This document shows, piece by piece, positions 55,998-64,000 of a stretch of DNA of 64,000 nt. The translations under genes and the position numbers were made by a program. The DNA comes from Gaiella sp. (lineage in GTDB: Bacteria; Actinomycetota; Thermoleophilia; Gaiellales; Gaiellaceae). The stretch's first letter is position 1. Every line of letters starts with the position of its first letter. The DNA lies in NCBI GenBank assembly GCA_027493885.1, contig JAOSJZ010000001.1, forward strand, positions 558,001-622,000. Direction: 5' to 3'. The notes below the pieces were generated by a model. That model saw only the letters and a list, made by a program, of their open reading frames with translations, had not been told where the DNA came from and searched no databases.

Positions 55998-57074
55998 TCA
56001 GCCCCGGACGTGCGGCAGCACGTGCTCGCCGAACAGGCGGATCTGCTCGTGGCGATCGGCGCCCCAGAGCTCGAGCATGACGTGCGTGCACCCCGCGTCG
56101 CGGTACTCCTCGATCGCGGCGATGCAGTCGGCCGGGGTGCCCGCGATCGGCTTGCACTTGTCGAGCAACGCGTCCGTCACCTTCGCCTTCGCCGCGAGCC
56201 GTCCGCCCTGCTCCATCGCCTCGGCGACGGGGCGGATCTCGTCCATCTCGATCCCTGCGAGGTCGAGCAGCGTGTCGGCGGCACCGGCGATGTTCTGCAC
56301 CTTGTTCGCGAGGTACATGCCGGCGATCTCGCGCGCGCCGTCGCGACCCTCGTCTCGGTCGGTGGCGTGGATCGACGCGACGACCGTGCAGCCGAGATCC
56401 ACGTCGTCCGGGTCGCGGCCGGTCTTCGCCGCGCCCTGCTCGATGTTCCCGCGTGTGTAGCGGACGAACGCCGGCGTCGTGATCGAGGGCGTGAGGAGGC
56501 CGTCGCCGAGCTCGCCGCCGAGCTGCTGCATCAGCGGCGCGGTGCCCGCGACGTACACCGGCACGTCCCAGCCCGGCGCGTGCGCCTCGTCCGAGAGAGC
56601 CGGGATGTCGGCCGAGTAGACCTTCCCGTCGTACTCGAAGCGCTTGCCGCCGAGGATCCCCCGTACGATCTCGACCGAGTCGCGCATGTGGGCGAGCGGC
56701 TTCGTCACCTTCGCCGGGCCGCCCTGCTTCGTGTTGTTCAAGAAGATCTTCGACGTCCCGAAGCCGACGATGAAGCGGCCCGGGCCCGCCGCCTCCTGCA
56801 CGACGCGCGCGTCCATCGCGACCTGTACGGGATGGCGCGTGTACGGGGAGATGATCCCCCAGCCGATCGTCAGCTGCTTCGTCTCGCGGGCCATCAGCGC
56901 AGAGACGACCGTCGAGCTGCGCGCCTCCATCTGGTGCTTGCGCCACCAGGGATAGGCCTCGGCGAGCCAGACGGTGTCCATTCCGGCCTCGTCCATCGCG
57001 CGCGCCGACGCGAGCATCTCGTCGAGCGGCTCCATCGTGAGCTGCATGACCCCGATCCGGAAGGGAACCGTCAC
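55998..57074 (-). CDS. LLM-class (luciferase-like) oxidoreductase
   Basis: Encodes 358 residues from ATG 57074 (MTVPFRIGVMQLTMEPLDEM). The TIM-barrel flavin enzyme marks include GMDTVWLAEAYPWWR, LTIGWGIISPYTRHPVQVAM, GPGRFIVGFGTSKIF and VPVYVAGTAPLMQQLGGEL. The pattern is like F420-dependent actinobacterial members, although FMN monooxygenases share the fold. It would oxidise or hydroxylate an intermediate. A perfect TGACATGTCA lies 21 bases before the start, and the cupin gene diverges from the same gap. Confidence 0.9.
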   Translation of the reverse strand: MTVPFRIGVMQLTMEPLDEMLASARAMDEAGMDTVWLAEAYPWWRKHQMEARSSTVVSALMARETKQLTIGWGIISPYTRHPVQVAMDARVVQEAAGPGRFIVGFGTSKIFLNNTKQGGPAKVTKPLAHMRDSVEIVRGILGGKRFEYDGKVYSADIPALSDEAHAPGWDVPVYVAGTAPLMQQLGGELGDGLLTPSITTPAFVRYTRGNIEQGAAKTGRDPDDVDLGCTVVASIHATDRDEGRDGAREIAGMYLANKVQNIAGAADTLLDLAGIEMDEIRPVAEAMEQGGRLAAKAKVTDALLDKCKPIAGTPADCIAAIEEYRDAGCTHVMLELWGADRHEQIRLFGEHVLPHVRG

Positions 57075-57094
57075 GCCTCGCCTCCTCGCGTCTG

Positions 57095-57104
57095 TGACAT
57101 GTCA
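57095..57104. promoter_or_regulatory. Operator-like palindrome TGACATGTCA
   Basis: Perfect palindrome, extended to 12 bases (GTGACATGTCAC), in the 159-base divergent gap between the LLM unit (minus) and the cupin gene (plus), 21 bases before the LLM start. Could control both directions. Confidence 0.65.
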
Positions 57105-57233
57105 CGGGCGACCCTATCACCTCGCGGCCCCGCCGTCCCCGCGTGGCGGCCTGCCGAGACGGCAGGCTGCAGACTTGTATCGATCGTTGCTCGTGCGCGA
57201 TACTCGTGGCCCTGCGGGCGATAGGAGGTCACG

Positions 57234-57599
57234 ATGGCCGGTCTCGAGATCAAGAGCCTCGACGCTCCCGACGAGCGGCGCACGATGGCGGACAAGGGCG
57301 ACGTCCTGGTCTACAACGTGGGCGGGCACGCCGTCCTCGGCGGCACGTGGAACCCCGGCTGGCGATGGTCGGAGCACGTGAAGCCGATCGCGGGCACCTC
57401 GAGCTGCGAGGCGACCCACCTCATCCACCTCCAGAGCGGACGGATGCACGTCGTGATGGACGACGGAACCGAGGGCGAGATCGGGCCCGGCGACGTCGCC
57501 TACATCGGCCCGGGCCATGACGCCTGGGTCGTCGGCGACGAGCCGTGCGTCGGTCTCGACTTCGGCGGCTCCGCCCAGTACGGCACGCGGCCCGGCTAG
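57234..57599 (+). CDS. Cupin-domain protein
   Basis: Encodes 121 residues from ATG 57234, preceded by a clear AGGAGG. It is a one-domain cupin: WNPGWRWSEHVKPIAGTSSC, THLIHLQSGRMHVVMDDGTE, IGPGDVAYIGPGHDAWVVGD. The His/Glu metal set of catalytic cupins is only partly present, so it may be a metal-binding isomerase or oxygenase-like enzyme, or a ligand-binding protein. It is the only plus-strand gene inside the cluster and diverges from the LLM operon across an operator-like site. Confidence 0.82.
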   Translation: MAGLEIKSLDAPDERRTMADKGDVLVYNVGGHAVLGGTWNPGWRWSEHVKPIAGTSSCEATHLIHLQSGRMHVVMDDGTEGEIGPGDVAYIGPGHDAWVVGDEPCVGLDFGGSAQYGTRPG

Positions 57600-57678
57600 T
57601 CCGGCCGCTCCTCACGTTCGACCGGGAGCACCGCTGCGGCGCGCGGCAACGTCCGGACACGCCGCGCTGGACGCGCCC

Positions 57679-57701
57679 GGCCGCGGCCTCAGGCCGCGGC
57701 C
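57679..57701. terminator. GC hairpin at the end of the cox operon
   Basis: GGCCGCGGCC-TCA-GGCCGCGGCC, a 10-bp inverted repeat that includes the coxG stop codon (57691-57689). It lies between the convergent cupin gene and coxG, as expected for a terminator. Confidence 0.5.
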
Positions 57702-58141
57702 TTCGCCTCCTGCACCTCCCGCTCGAGCGACGCGAGCACGTTCCCGACCTGCTGGTTGATGATCGGCTGGAGGACGCGCTGGCCCATCGAGCCGACGGGG
57801 CCGGCGATCTTGACGTCCGCCTCCCACGCCATCGACGTCTTCTCGCCTTCGCCCGAGAGCGTGAACGACGTCGTCATGTTCATCAGCGCGCCGACGCCCT
57901 GGCCCTTCGCGTTCAGCGAGGCGAACTCGAGCGGCCGCTCCTCGAGCTTCGTGAAGGCGATCGACATCTTGAGCCCGCCGAGGCCGAGCGGCACCTTGAC
58001 CTTCGCGCTCCAGTGCGTGTCGTCGGCGATCTCGAACGACGAGACGCCCGGCATCGTGTTCGCCATCTTCGCGGGGTCGTTGATCACGCTCCAGACGACC
58101 TCGCGCGACGCGTCGAACTCTTTCGTCCCCTCCAGCTTCAC
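57689..58141 (-). CDS. CoxG-like SRPBCC protein
   Basis: Encodes 150 residues from GTG 58141, overlapping the coxL stop (GTGA). The SRPBCC fold is visible: VKLEGTKEFDASREVVWSVI, DPAKMANTMPGVSSFE, VKVPLGLGGLKMSIAFT and MAWEADVKIAGPVGSMGQRV. CoxG proteins accompany molybdenum hydroxylases of the CO-dehydrogenase family; in Oligotropha CoxG helps anchor the enzyme to the membrane. Here it is the last gene of the coxMSL-coxG unit. Confidence 0.9.
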   Translation of the reverse strand: MKLEGTKEFDASREVVWSVINDPAKMANTMPGVSSFEIADDTHWSAKVKVPLGLGGLKMSIAFTKLEERPLEFASLNAKGQGVGALMNMTTSFTLSGEGEKTSMAWEADVKIAGPVGSMGQRVLQPIINQQVGNVLASLEREVQEAKAAA

Positions 58142-60590
58142 TTCGACATCACCTCCACCTTCTCGCGTGACCGCTCGGGATCGTGGAGCATCTCCCAGAC
58201 GCGGTGGTACGGGTTGTGGCTCGACGTCACGATCGCCCGCCCGGACGTCATCAGCGCGTCCTGGAGCGCGGCGTTGACGCAGTGGATTCCGCCGCCGCCG
58301 CCCTCGCCCATCCCCTTCGTGCCGAGTGACGTGAACGGCGACGGCGTCTCGATCGCGCCCGTCTTGAGCGGCGGCATGTCGAGCGTGTGCGGAACGTGGT
58401 AGTCGTAGAAGTTCGGCGTCAGCAGGTTGCCCTCGTCGTCGTAGGCGAACACCTCGAACATCGCCGCGCCGATCGCCTGGGCGGTCGCACCCATCACCTG
58501 GCCTTCCACGATCTGCGGGTTGACCCGCACGCCGCAGTCGTCCACGGCGGCGTAGTCGACGATCTCGTAGACACCCGTCTCCGGATCCACCTCGACGACG
58601 CAGGCATGGATCTGCATCGAGTACGTCAGCGTCAGGTTGCCGAACTTCTTCTCCTTGTCCGGCACCTCGAACTGCGGGCGAAACACGAACCGAGCGTTCA
58701 TCGGGGGCGGGTCGATCGGGAAGCCGGCGTTGTTCATGTTGGGGATCGCCCCGAGCGCCATGAACGGCAGCGCCGCCTCCGGGTTGCCCTTGATGCGGGC
58801 GAACCCCTCGGCGAGCTCGATGTCGTCGACCGAGCACTGGAAGACCATCGAGGCGAGCGTCTTCATCTGGTGGGCGAGCTCTTCCGCGGCGCCCTTCACG
58901 GCGCCGAGCCCGGTGACCGCGAACTGGCTCGCGTACGTCCCGGAGAAGCCGGCATGCGAGTTCCAGTAGTCGTCGTGCCCCGCCCGGACCTCGACGATGT
59001 CCACGTCGCAGCCGAGGATGCCGGCGGCGATCTGCGCTGCGGTCGTCTCGTGGCCCTGACCCTGGGGAACGGTGCCGAGCGTGATGACGATCTCGCCGAA
59101 GAAGTCGAGCTTCGCCGTCGCCACCTCGTTGTTCCCCGAGAACTGGAGCTCGGGGTTGACGAGCTGGGACTGGCCGAAGTTGTTCGTCCCCGAGTCGAGC
59201 GTCGAGCCGATCCCGAAGCCGAGGAGCTTGCCGCGCGACGCGGCCTCCTGACGGCGCTCCTCGATCGTGTCGTAGCGGATCAGGTCGAGCACGACGTCGA
59301 GCGCCTTGGGGTAGTCGCCGGAGTCGTAGACGCAGCCGTTCGGCGTCTCGTACGGCATCTGCTCCGGCTGGACGTAGTTGCGCTTGCGCAGCTCGACCCG
59401 GTCGAACCCGAGCTCGTGGGCGACGATGTCGACGATCCGCTCGGTGAGCCAGAGCTGCTGCATCCGCGAGTAGCCGCGGTTCGGCGAGCAGGGCGCCTTG
59501 TTCGTCATCACCTGCGTGAAGTCGAGGCGGATGTTGCGCCAGCCGTACATCCCGGGCGCCACCTGCGACCAGATCACGCCGCCGAGCGGCTCGTAGCGCA
59601 GGTAGGCGCCGGCGTCGTCGAGCGCCGTCGTCCGGAACGCCGTCATCGTGCCGTCGGCCATCACCGCGACCTCGGTGTCGAAGAACCACCGCTCGTTGCC
59701 GTGGGACATCGACTGGTGGAAGTCGGTGCGCCACTCGGTCCACTGCACCGCGCGCCCGAGCTTGCGGGCGAGCAGGCAGAGCGCCACGAGCTGCGGGTGC
59801 GTCGTGATCTTGTTCCCGAAGGCGCCGCCGATGTCCTGGGTGATCAGGCGCAGCTTGTTCGTTCGCACCCGCAGCGCCGGCGCCATCATGATCGCCGCGA
59901 AGCCGGGGAACTGGTTGTTGCACGTGATCGTCCACTGGCCGATCCCGCGGTTGTACTCGACGAGCGCGCCGTTCGTCTCGAGCGGCGTCGAGTTGAAGCG
60001 GTCGAAGTGGAGCTCGGAGATCTTGACCACATGGTCAGCCTCCGCGAAGGCCTTGTCGACGTCGCCCCACTCCCACACGCCGGAGTAGGAGACGTTCCCC
60101 CGCATTCCTCGTGGAGCACAGGGCTGCCTTTCTCGAGGGCCTTGCGGGCGTCGACGAGGACCTCGAGCGGCTCGTAGTCCACCAGCACGAGCTCCGAGGC
60201 GTCGCGGGCGAGCTCGCGCGTCTCGGCCACGACCGCGACGACAGGCTCGCCGAGGTAGCGCACCTTGCCGACCGCGAGCGCGTAGTCCTGGACGTTCGCG
60301 CCGGGCTCGGCCGCAATCTGGAAGAAGGGGTCGGTGAGGATCGCCACCTCGTCCCCCGTGAGCGTCCCGTAGACGCCGGGAAGCTCGAGCGCGGCGGTGA
60401 CGTCGATCGAGTTGATGCGCGCGTGCGCGTAGGGCGAGCGGAGGAAGTGCACATAGCCCATCCCGTGCCGCTTGACGTCGTCGAAGAAGGTGCCCTGGCC
60501 CTGGACGAGCCGGCGATCCTCCTTGCGTGGGACGCTCTGACCGACGAACCCCTTCTGGAGCGTGGTCTCCTGGGTCTCGACAGTGGTCAC
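58138..60590 (-). CDS. Molybdenum hydroxylase large subunit, CoxL-like (frameshifted)
   Basis: About 817 residues. I chose GTG 60590 (VTTVETQETTLQKGFVGQSV); an ATG at 60638 is an alternative and would put a hairpin inside the coding region. One base is missing in the C5 run 60097-60101; repair gives SPVLHEECGGNVSYSGVWEW. Molybdopterin-domain marks include QDIGGAFGNKIT, GTVPQGQGHETTAAQIAAGI and the active-site Glu in GTKGMGEGGGGGIH. The loop that is AYRCSFR in true CO dehydrogenase reads SPNRGYSRMQQLW here, so CO is an unlikely substrate; hydroxylation of an aldehyde or N-heterocycle is more likely. Confidence 0.88.
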
Positions 60591-60593
60591 TTG

Positions 60594-60616
60594 GGCACGT
60601 CCCTTCGGGACGTGCC
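60594..60616. promoter_or_regulatory. Hairpin at the coxL translation start
   Basis: Perfect 10-bp stem with loop TTC: arms 60594-60603 (GGCACGTCCC) and 60607-60616, ending three bases before the chosen coxL GTG (60590). If that start is right, the hairpin covers the ribosome-binding region and could limit CoxL synthesis. Outer arms match the hairpin at 54731. Confidence 0.5.
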
Positions 60617-60683
60617 GATCGATGCTGGCGAAGAACACATGATCGTCACGGAATCCTTTCCTGCATGCGGCACGGTCGCTCTC

Positions 60684-61166
60684 CTAACGGCTCTGGCCGG
60701 CGGCCACAACCGCTTCGACGATGTTCCAGTACCCGGTGCAGCGGCAGATGTTCCCCTGGAGGGCGACCTTGACCTCCTCCTCGGTCGGGCTCGGGTTCTC
60801 CGCGAGGAGCGCCGTCGCGCTCATCAGCATCCCGGGCGTGCAGTAGCCGCACTGGAGCGCGTGGTGGTCGGAGAACGACTGCTGGAGCGGCGTCAGCGTG
60901 TCGTCCTCGGCGAGCCCCTCGATCGTCGTGACGGCGGCCCCGTCTGCCTGGATCGCGAGCACCGCGCAGCTCTTCACGGGCACGCCGTTCAGGTGGACGG
61001 TGCACGCGCCGCAGCTGCCCGTGTCGCAACCGACGTGTGTACCCGTCAGGGCAAGGTCGTCGCGCAGGAAGTGGACGAGCAGGCGCCTTGCGGGCACCTC
61101 GCGCTCGTAGGTCGTGCCGTTGACGGACACGTGCACGACCTTCTCGGACACCGGCGTCGTGGACAC
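60684..61166 (-). CDS. Molybdenum hydroxylase [2Fe-2S] small subunit, CoxS-like
   Basis: Encodes 160 residues from GTG 61166. The plant-type ferredoxin cluster is in [18 protein letters not shown] with a further Cys in [10 protein letters not shown]. The second cluster uses QCGYCTPGM and [10 protein letters not shown]. It passes electrons from the molybdenum centre to FAD. The start follows the coxM stop directly; about 90 bases then separate it from coxL. Confidence 0.95.
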   Translation of the reverse strand: MSTTPVSEKVVHVSVNGTTYEREVPARRLLVHFLRDDLALTGTHVGCDTGSCGACTVHLNGVPVKSCAVLAIQADGAAVTTIEGLAEDDTLTPLQQSFSDHHALQCGYCTPGMLMSATALLAENPSPTEEEVKVALQGNICRCTGYWNIVEAVVAAGQSR

Positions 61167-61167
61167 C

Positions 61168-62015
61168 TCAACCCCTCGCTTTCTCGGCGGCCTGCAGAAC
61201 GGCGCGGACGGTCGACGTCTCCGCCAGGCTGCGCCGGTACTCGGCCGACGCGTGCACGTCGGAGGGCGGGTCCAGGGTGGCGCCGAGACCCTCGACGGCG
61301 GCACGCACCGACGCCTCGTCGACGTCGGCGCCGGTGAGCTTCCCTCGACGGCCGTCGCGCGGTGCGGCACCGCGCCGACGCACCCGAGGGCGATCCGCCA
61401 GGTTCCGTCGACGACGGACGCCGCGGCGTTCGAGACGTACGTCCCGTGTGCGCCGAGCGTCACGCCGGCCATGCCGTCGCCCGTCCCCTTGCCGGCGGCC
61501 GGAACGCTGATCCGCAGCAGCAGATCTCCTTCGCCGACGGCGGTCTCGAACACGCCGAGGAAGAACTCGTCGGCCGAAACGGTGCGCTCACCTCCCGCGT
61601 TCCGGATCGTCATCGACGCGCCGAGCGCTACGAGGAGCGGCGGGAAGTGGTTCGTCGGGTCGTTGACGCAGATGTTCCCGCCGAGCGTCCCGCGGTTTCG
61701 CACCTGGACGTCGGCGACCGTGGCCGCGGTGGCGGCCAGGATCGGCCGGCTGACCTCCACCTCGGACGAGCGCATGATCGACGCGAGCGTTGCCATCGCG
61801 CCGATCTCGAGCGTCGCCCCCGAGACGGTGATCGAGCGGAGCTCGTCGAGGCCGGCCAGGTCGACGAGCACGTCGGGCGAGGCAGCCCGTTGCTTCATGA
61901 CGTTGACGAGCGTCTGGCCCCCTGCGAGGGCACGTGCCCCGTCGTGCTCGGAGAGAAGGCCGATCGCCTCCTCGACGGTGGCCGGACGCGCGTACGAGAC
62001 CTCTCGCAGCAGCAT
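61168..62015 (-). CDS. Molybdenum hydroxylase FAD subunit, CoxM-like (frameshifted)
   Basis: About 282 residues from ATG 62015 ([20 protein letters not shown]). FAD-binding marks are [37 protein letters not shown] and [13 protein letters not shown]. One base is missing in the run 61342-61344; repair gives [20 protein letters not shown] and the C-terminus [10 protein letters not shown]. First gene of coxMSL-coxG, with a TGACATGTCA palindrome 29 bases upstream of the start. Confidence 0.9.
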
Positions 62016-62043
62016 GCGACCGATTCTGTCACAACCGCGACGG

Positions 62044-62053
62044 TGACATGTCA
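62044..62053. promoter_or_regulatory. Operator-like palindrome TGACATGTCA
   Basis: Perfect palindrome (flanks G and T) in the 121-base divergent gap between coxM (minus) and the FAD oxidoreductase (plus), 29 bases before the coxM ATG. Confidence 0.65.
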
Positions 62054-62136
62054 TGGAACCGCCGCATCGCGGTCCCCCCGGACGAGATCGGCGCGCCCGG
62101 GCCGGCGCGCGCTCCGGCGCCACGTAGAGTCCCGGC

Positions 62137-63771
62137 ATGGCGACCTTCGACGCGGTGCTCGTCGGCTCCGGGATCAACACGCTCACCGCCGCCGCCCTGC
62201 TCGCCCGCGAGGGCTGGGGCGTCTGCGTGCTCGAGCGCTCCGACCGCCTGGGTGGCGCGATCCGGACGGAGGCCGACTACACGCTTCCCGGCTTCACGCA
62301 CGAGGTGCTGAGCTCCTGGCACCCGCTCTTCACCGGCTCGGCCGCCTACGCGGAGCTCGGCGACGAGCTCCACCGCCGGGGGCTCGAGTACGCGAACACG
62401 GAGCTGCCGACGGCGACGGCGTTCCCGGACGGCGGCGCGATCTTCCTGCGGACGTCGCTGGAGGCGAACGTGGCCGAGCTCGACCGCTTCGCAGCGGGCG
62501 ACGGCGCGGCGTGGCAGCGTCAGTTCGAGCAGTTCATGGCGAATGCCGACCTCGCGTTCGGCGTGCTCGGCACGGAGCTCTGGTCGGCGGCGGGCCTCGG
62601 GCTCGGCCAGCGGCTGCTGCGACGGCTCGGGCGCCACGGCCTGCTGGACTTCGCCGGTCACGCACTCTCGACGTGCCGTGACTGGACGACCTCCACGTTC
62701 CGCGCGCGGGAGGCACACGGGCTGCTCGCGCCGTGGGTGCTGCACACGGGCCTCGGGCCCGAGACCGCCGTCTCCGGCTTCATGACGCAGGTGATCGCCT
62801 GCGCCGTCCAGCTCGGCGGGATGCCGGTGCCGGTCGGGGGCGTCCGGCTCGTCGAGGCGCTCGCGGGCATCGTCCGCGACGCGGGCGGCGAGCTCCGGGT
62901 GGACGCCGAGGTCGAGCGCGTCGTCGTCTCCGGCGGCCGCGCCGTCGGCGTCGTGCTCGCCGGCGGCGAGACCGTTGCCGCTTCCCGGGCCGTGGTCGCC
63001 GGAGTGACGCCGACGCAGCTCTACGGCGCCCTCCTGCGGGAGAGCGACGTCCGGGCGGACATCCACGCGGCGGCCGCACGCTTCCGCTACGGACGCGCGG
63101 CGATGCAGATCCACCTCGCGCTCGACGAGCCGCCGCGGTGGAAGGGGCCCGAGGGCGAGCGCCTCGCCCGTACGGCGATCGTCCACGTCACCCCCGGGCT
63201 CGACGGTGTCTCGCGAGCGGTCAACGAGGCCGAGCGGGGGCTGCTTCCGGCGGAGGCGACGATCGTGGCGGGACAACCCTGCGCCGTCGATCCCTCGCGG
63301 GCCCCCGACGGCAAGTGGATCGTCTGGATCCAGCTGCAGGAGCTTCCGGCCGGGCCGGTACGCGGCGATGCCGCGGGCGAGCTCGACGTCGGCGACGGCA
63401 CGTGGACCGAGGAGCTCCGCGAGTCGTATGCCGACCGCATCGTCGCGCGCCTCGGCGAGTCGCTCGAGAACCTCGCGTCCGCCACCCTCGCGCGCAAGGT
63501 GCTCTCGCCGGTGGACCTCGAGACGCTCGACTGCAACCTCGTGGCCGGCGACATCTACGCCGGCAGCTGCGCGCTCGACCAGAACCTGCTCTGGCGCCCC
63601 TTCGCGGCGGCGCCGGGGCACCGCACGACGGTCGAGGGCCTCTGGCACGTCGGTGCGAGCACGCATCCGGGGCCGGGGCTCGGCGCCGGCTCCGGGTACC
63701 TGGTCGCGAAGGAGCTGACGAGACCGCCGCTTCCCCGGCGTCTGTTTGCAAAGCTTCCAGGACGCTCGTGA
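62137..63771 (+). CDS. Phytoene-desaturase-like FAD-dependent oxidoreductase
   Basis: Encodes 544 residues from ATG 62137. The N-terminal FAD motif is [20 protein letters not shown], followed by the second ADP-binding element [20 protein letters not shown]. The middle has [20 protein letters not shown], and the C-terminal FAD contact is [17 protein letters not shown], all typical of the CrtI/amine-oxidase superfamily. No carotenoid genes are nearby, so a desaturase or amine-oxidase-like step in the neighbouring catabolic pathway is as likely as carotenoid synthesis. Diverges from coxM. Confidence 0.88.
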   Translation: MATFDAVLVGSGINTLTAAALLAREGWGVCVLERSDRLGGAIRTEADYTLPGFTHEVLSSWHPLFTGSAAYAELGDELHRRGLEYANTELPTATAFPDGGAIFLRTSLEANVAELDRFAAGDGAAWQRQFEQFMANADLAFGVLGTELWSAAGLGLGQRLLRRLGRHGLLDFAGHALSTCRDWTTSTFRAREAHGLLAPWVLHTGLGPETAVSGFMTQVIACAVQLGGMPVPVGGVRLVEALAGIVRDAGGELRVDAEVERVVVSGGRAVGVVLAGGETVAASRAVVAGVTPTQLYGALLRESDVRADIHAAAARFRYGRAAMQIHLALDEPPRWKGPEGERLARTAIVHVTPGLDGVSRAVNEAERGLLPAEATIVAGQPCAVDPSRAPDGKWIVWIQLQELPAGPVRGDAAGELDVGDGTWTEELRESYADRIVARLGESLENLASATLARKVLSPVDLETLDCNLVAGDIYAGSCALDQNLLWRPFAAAPGHRTTVEGLWHVGASTHPGPGLGAGSGYLVAKELTRPPLPRRLFAKLPGRS

Positions 63772-63800
63772 ACGAACCGTCGCGCCGGTGTCCGGCTCGG

Positions 63801-63836
63801 GTGTCCGACATGCGTGTCCGACTTCAGTCGGACACC
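63801..63836. repeat. GTGTCCGAC direct and inverted repeat
   Basis: GTGTCCGAC at 63801-63809 is repeated at 63814-63822, and the second copy pairs with GTCGGACAC (63827-63835) over a 4-base loop. The hairpin is 18 bases before the next gene start. It resembles in form the GGTGTCAGACACC repeats near 16.6 kb. Confidence 0.55.
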
Positions 63837-63853
63837 TCGTGCGAGGCTGACGC

Positions 63854-64000
63854 ATGAAGCTCTCCCTCTCGACGATCTCCACGCTGAACGCGTCCTTCGC
63901 CGACGAGATCAGGGCGTACGCGGCGGCGGGGTTCGACGCGATCGGGCTCTGGGAGATGAAGCTCCCCGGCGACGACGCGGTGAACCTGGCGCTGCTGCGG
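63854..64000 (+). CDS. Sugar-phosphate isomerase/epimerase-like TIM barrel, N-terminal part
   Basis: Only 49 codons are visible before the right edge, from ATG 63854: MKLSLSTISTLNASFADEIR, AYAAAGFDAIGLWEMKLPGD. The first strand and helix with GFDAIGLWE match the AP-endonuclease-2-like xylose-isomerase family (sugar-phosphate isomerases, hydroxypyruvate isomerase-like or IolE-like enzymes). The exact member cannot be told. It may belong to the same pathway as the preceding oxidoreductase. Confidence 0.65.
   Translation, partial: MKLSLSTISTLNASFADEIRAYAAAGFDAIGLWEMKLPGDDAVNLALLR

Noticed and set aside
58138..62015. Aerobic carbon monoxide dehydrogenase
   Set aside because: Gene order fits coxMSL, but the large subunit lacks the AYRCSFR loop that carries the catalytic Cys of true CO dehydrogenase.

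Overview
The window is very G+C-rich DNA from a bacterial chromosome. It carries several actinobacterial markers: WhiA next to a gap-pgk-tpi cluster, HemQ (coproheme decarboxylase), a SARP-type regulator remnant, an F420-type luciferase-like oxidoreductase, many GTG starts and dense ATGA/GTGA stop-start overlaps. I infer an uncultured actinomycete, perhaps of the class Thermoleophilia; the class is a guess from gene style, not a demonstrated assignment.

Layout. 0-3 kb: two coupled secreted proteins (one with a lamin-tail domain) and an MFS transporter. 3-13.5 kb: CorA, a PPK2 kinase divergent from a HerA-like ATPase, a secreted thermonuclease, NagA with a broken SIS-domain gene, an amidase, a HIT hydrolase, a TIM-barrel lipoprotein and tRNA-Gly(CCC). 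13.6-25 kb (mostly minus strand): central carbon metabolism, with EamA-glpX-class I aldolase as one coupled unit, argS, an ECF sigma factor, then MGMT-whiA-gap-pgk-tpiA-gpmI. 25-39 kb: P5C dehydrogenase, a flippase-like membrane protein, a SARP remnant, uvrC, a secreted glycosidase-like protein, HemQ, small membrane proteins, a trypsin-like protease operon, a peroxiredoxin, tRNA-Leu(CAG) and a large subtilase. 39-64 kb: a long, mostly minus-strand catabolic region. It has a Liv-type ABC importer, two M24 peptidase-fold hydrolases, two Rid-family proteins, PanE-like and zinc alcohol dehydrogenases, a DRE-TIM lyase/synthase, an SDR, a thiolase, a FAH-family enzyme, an M20 hydrolase, an LLM oxidoreductase, a cupin and a coxMSL-coxG molybdenum hydroxylase set.

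The catabolic region is the best candidate for an undescribed system. Four perfect copies of the palindrome TGACATGTCA, plus two partial copies, lie in its intergenic gaps just upstream of operon starts. I read these as the operator of one local regulator controlling uptake and breakdown of an unidentified, probably nitrogen-containing, organic compound. The enzyme set suggests import, hydroxylation by the molybdenum enzyme, C-N hydrolysis, oxidation and final C-C cleavage or thiolysis; the substrate cannot be read from the sequence.

Caution on sequence quality: about fifteen genes, including the core enzyme PGK, are split by single-base indels, mostly inside G or C runs. I treat these as probable uncorrected homopolymer errors and annotate each gene across the break. 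Four other broken genes cannot be explained that way and look like real decay: a SARP regulator with an internal deletion, half of a SIS-domain isomerase, the tail of a second panE, and the tail of a RibD-C/DHFR-like reductase.
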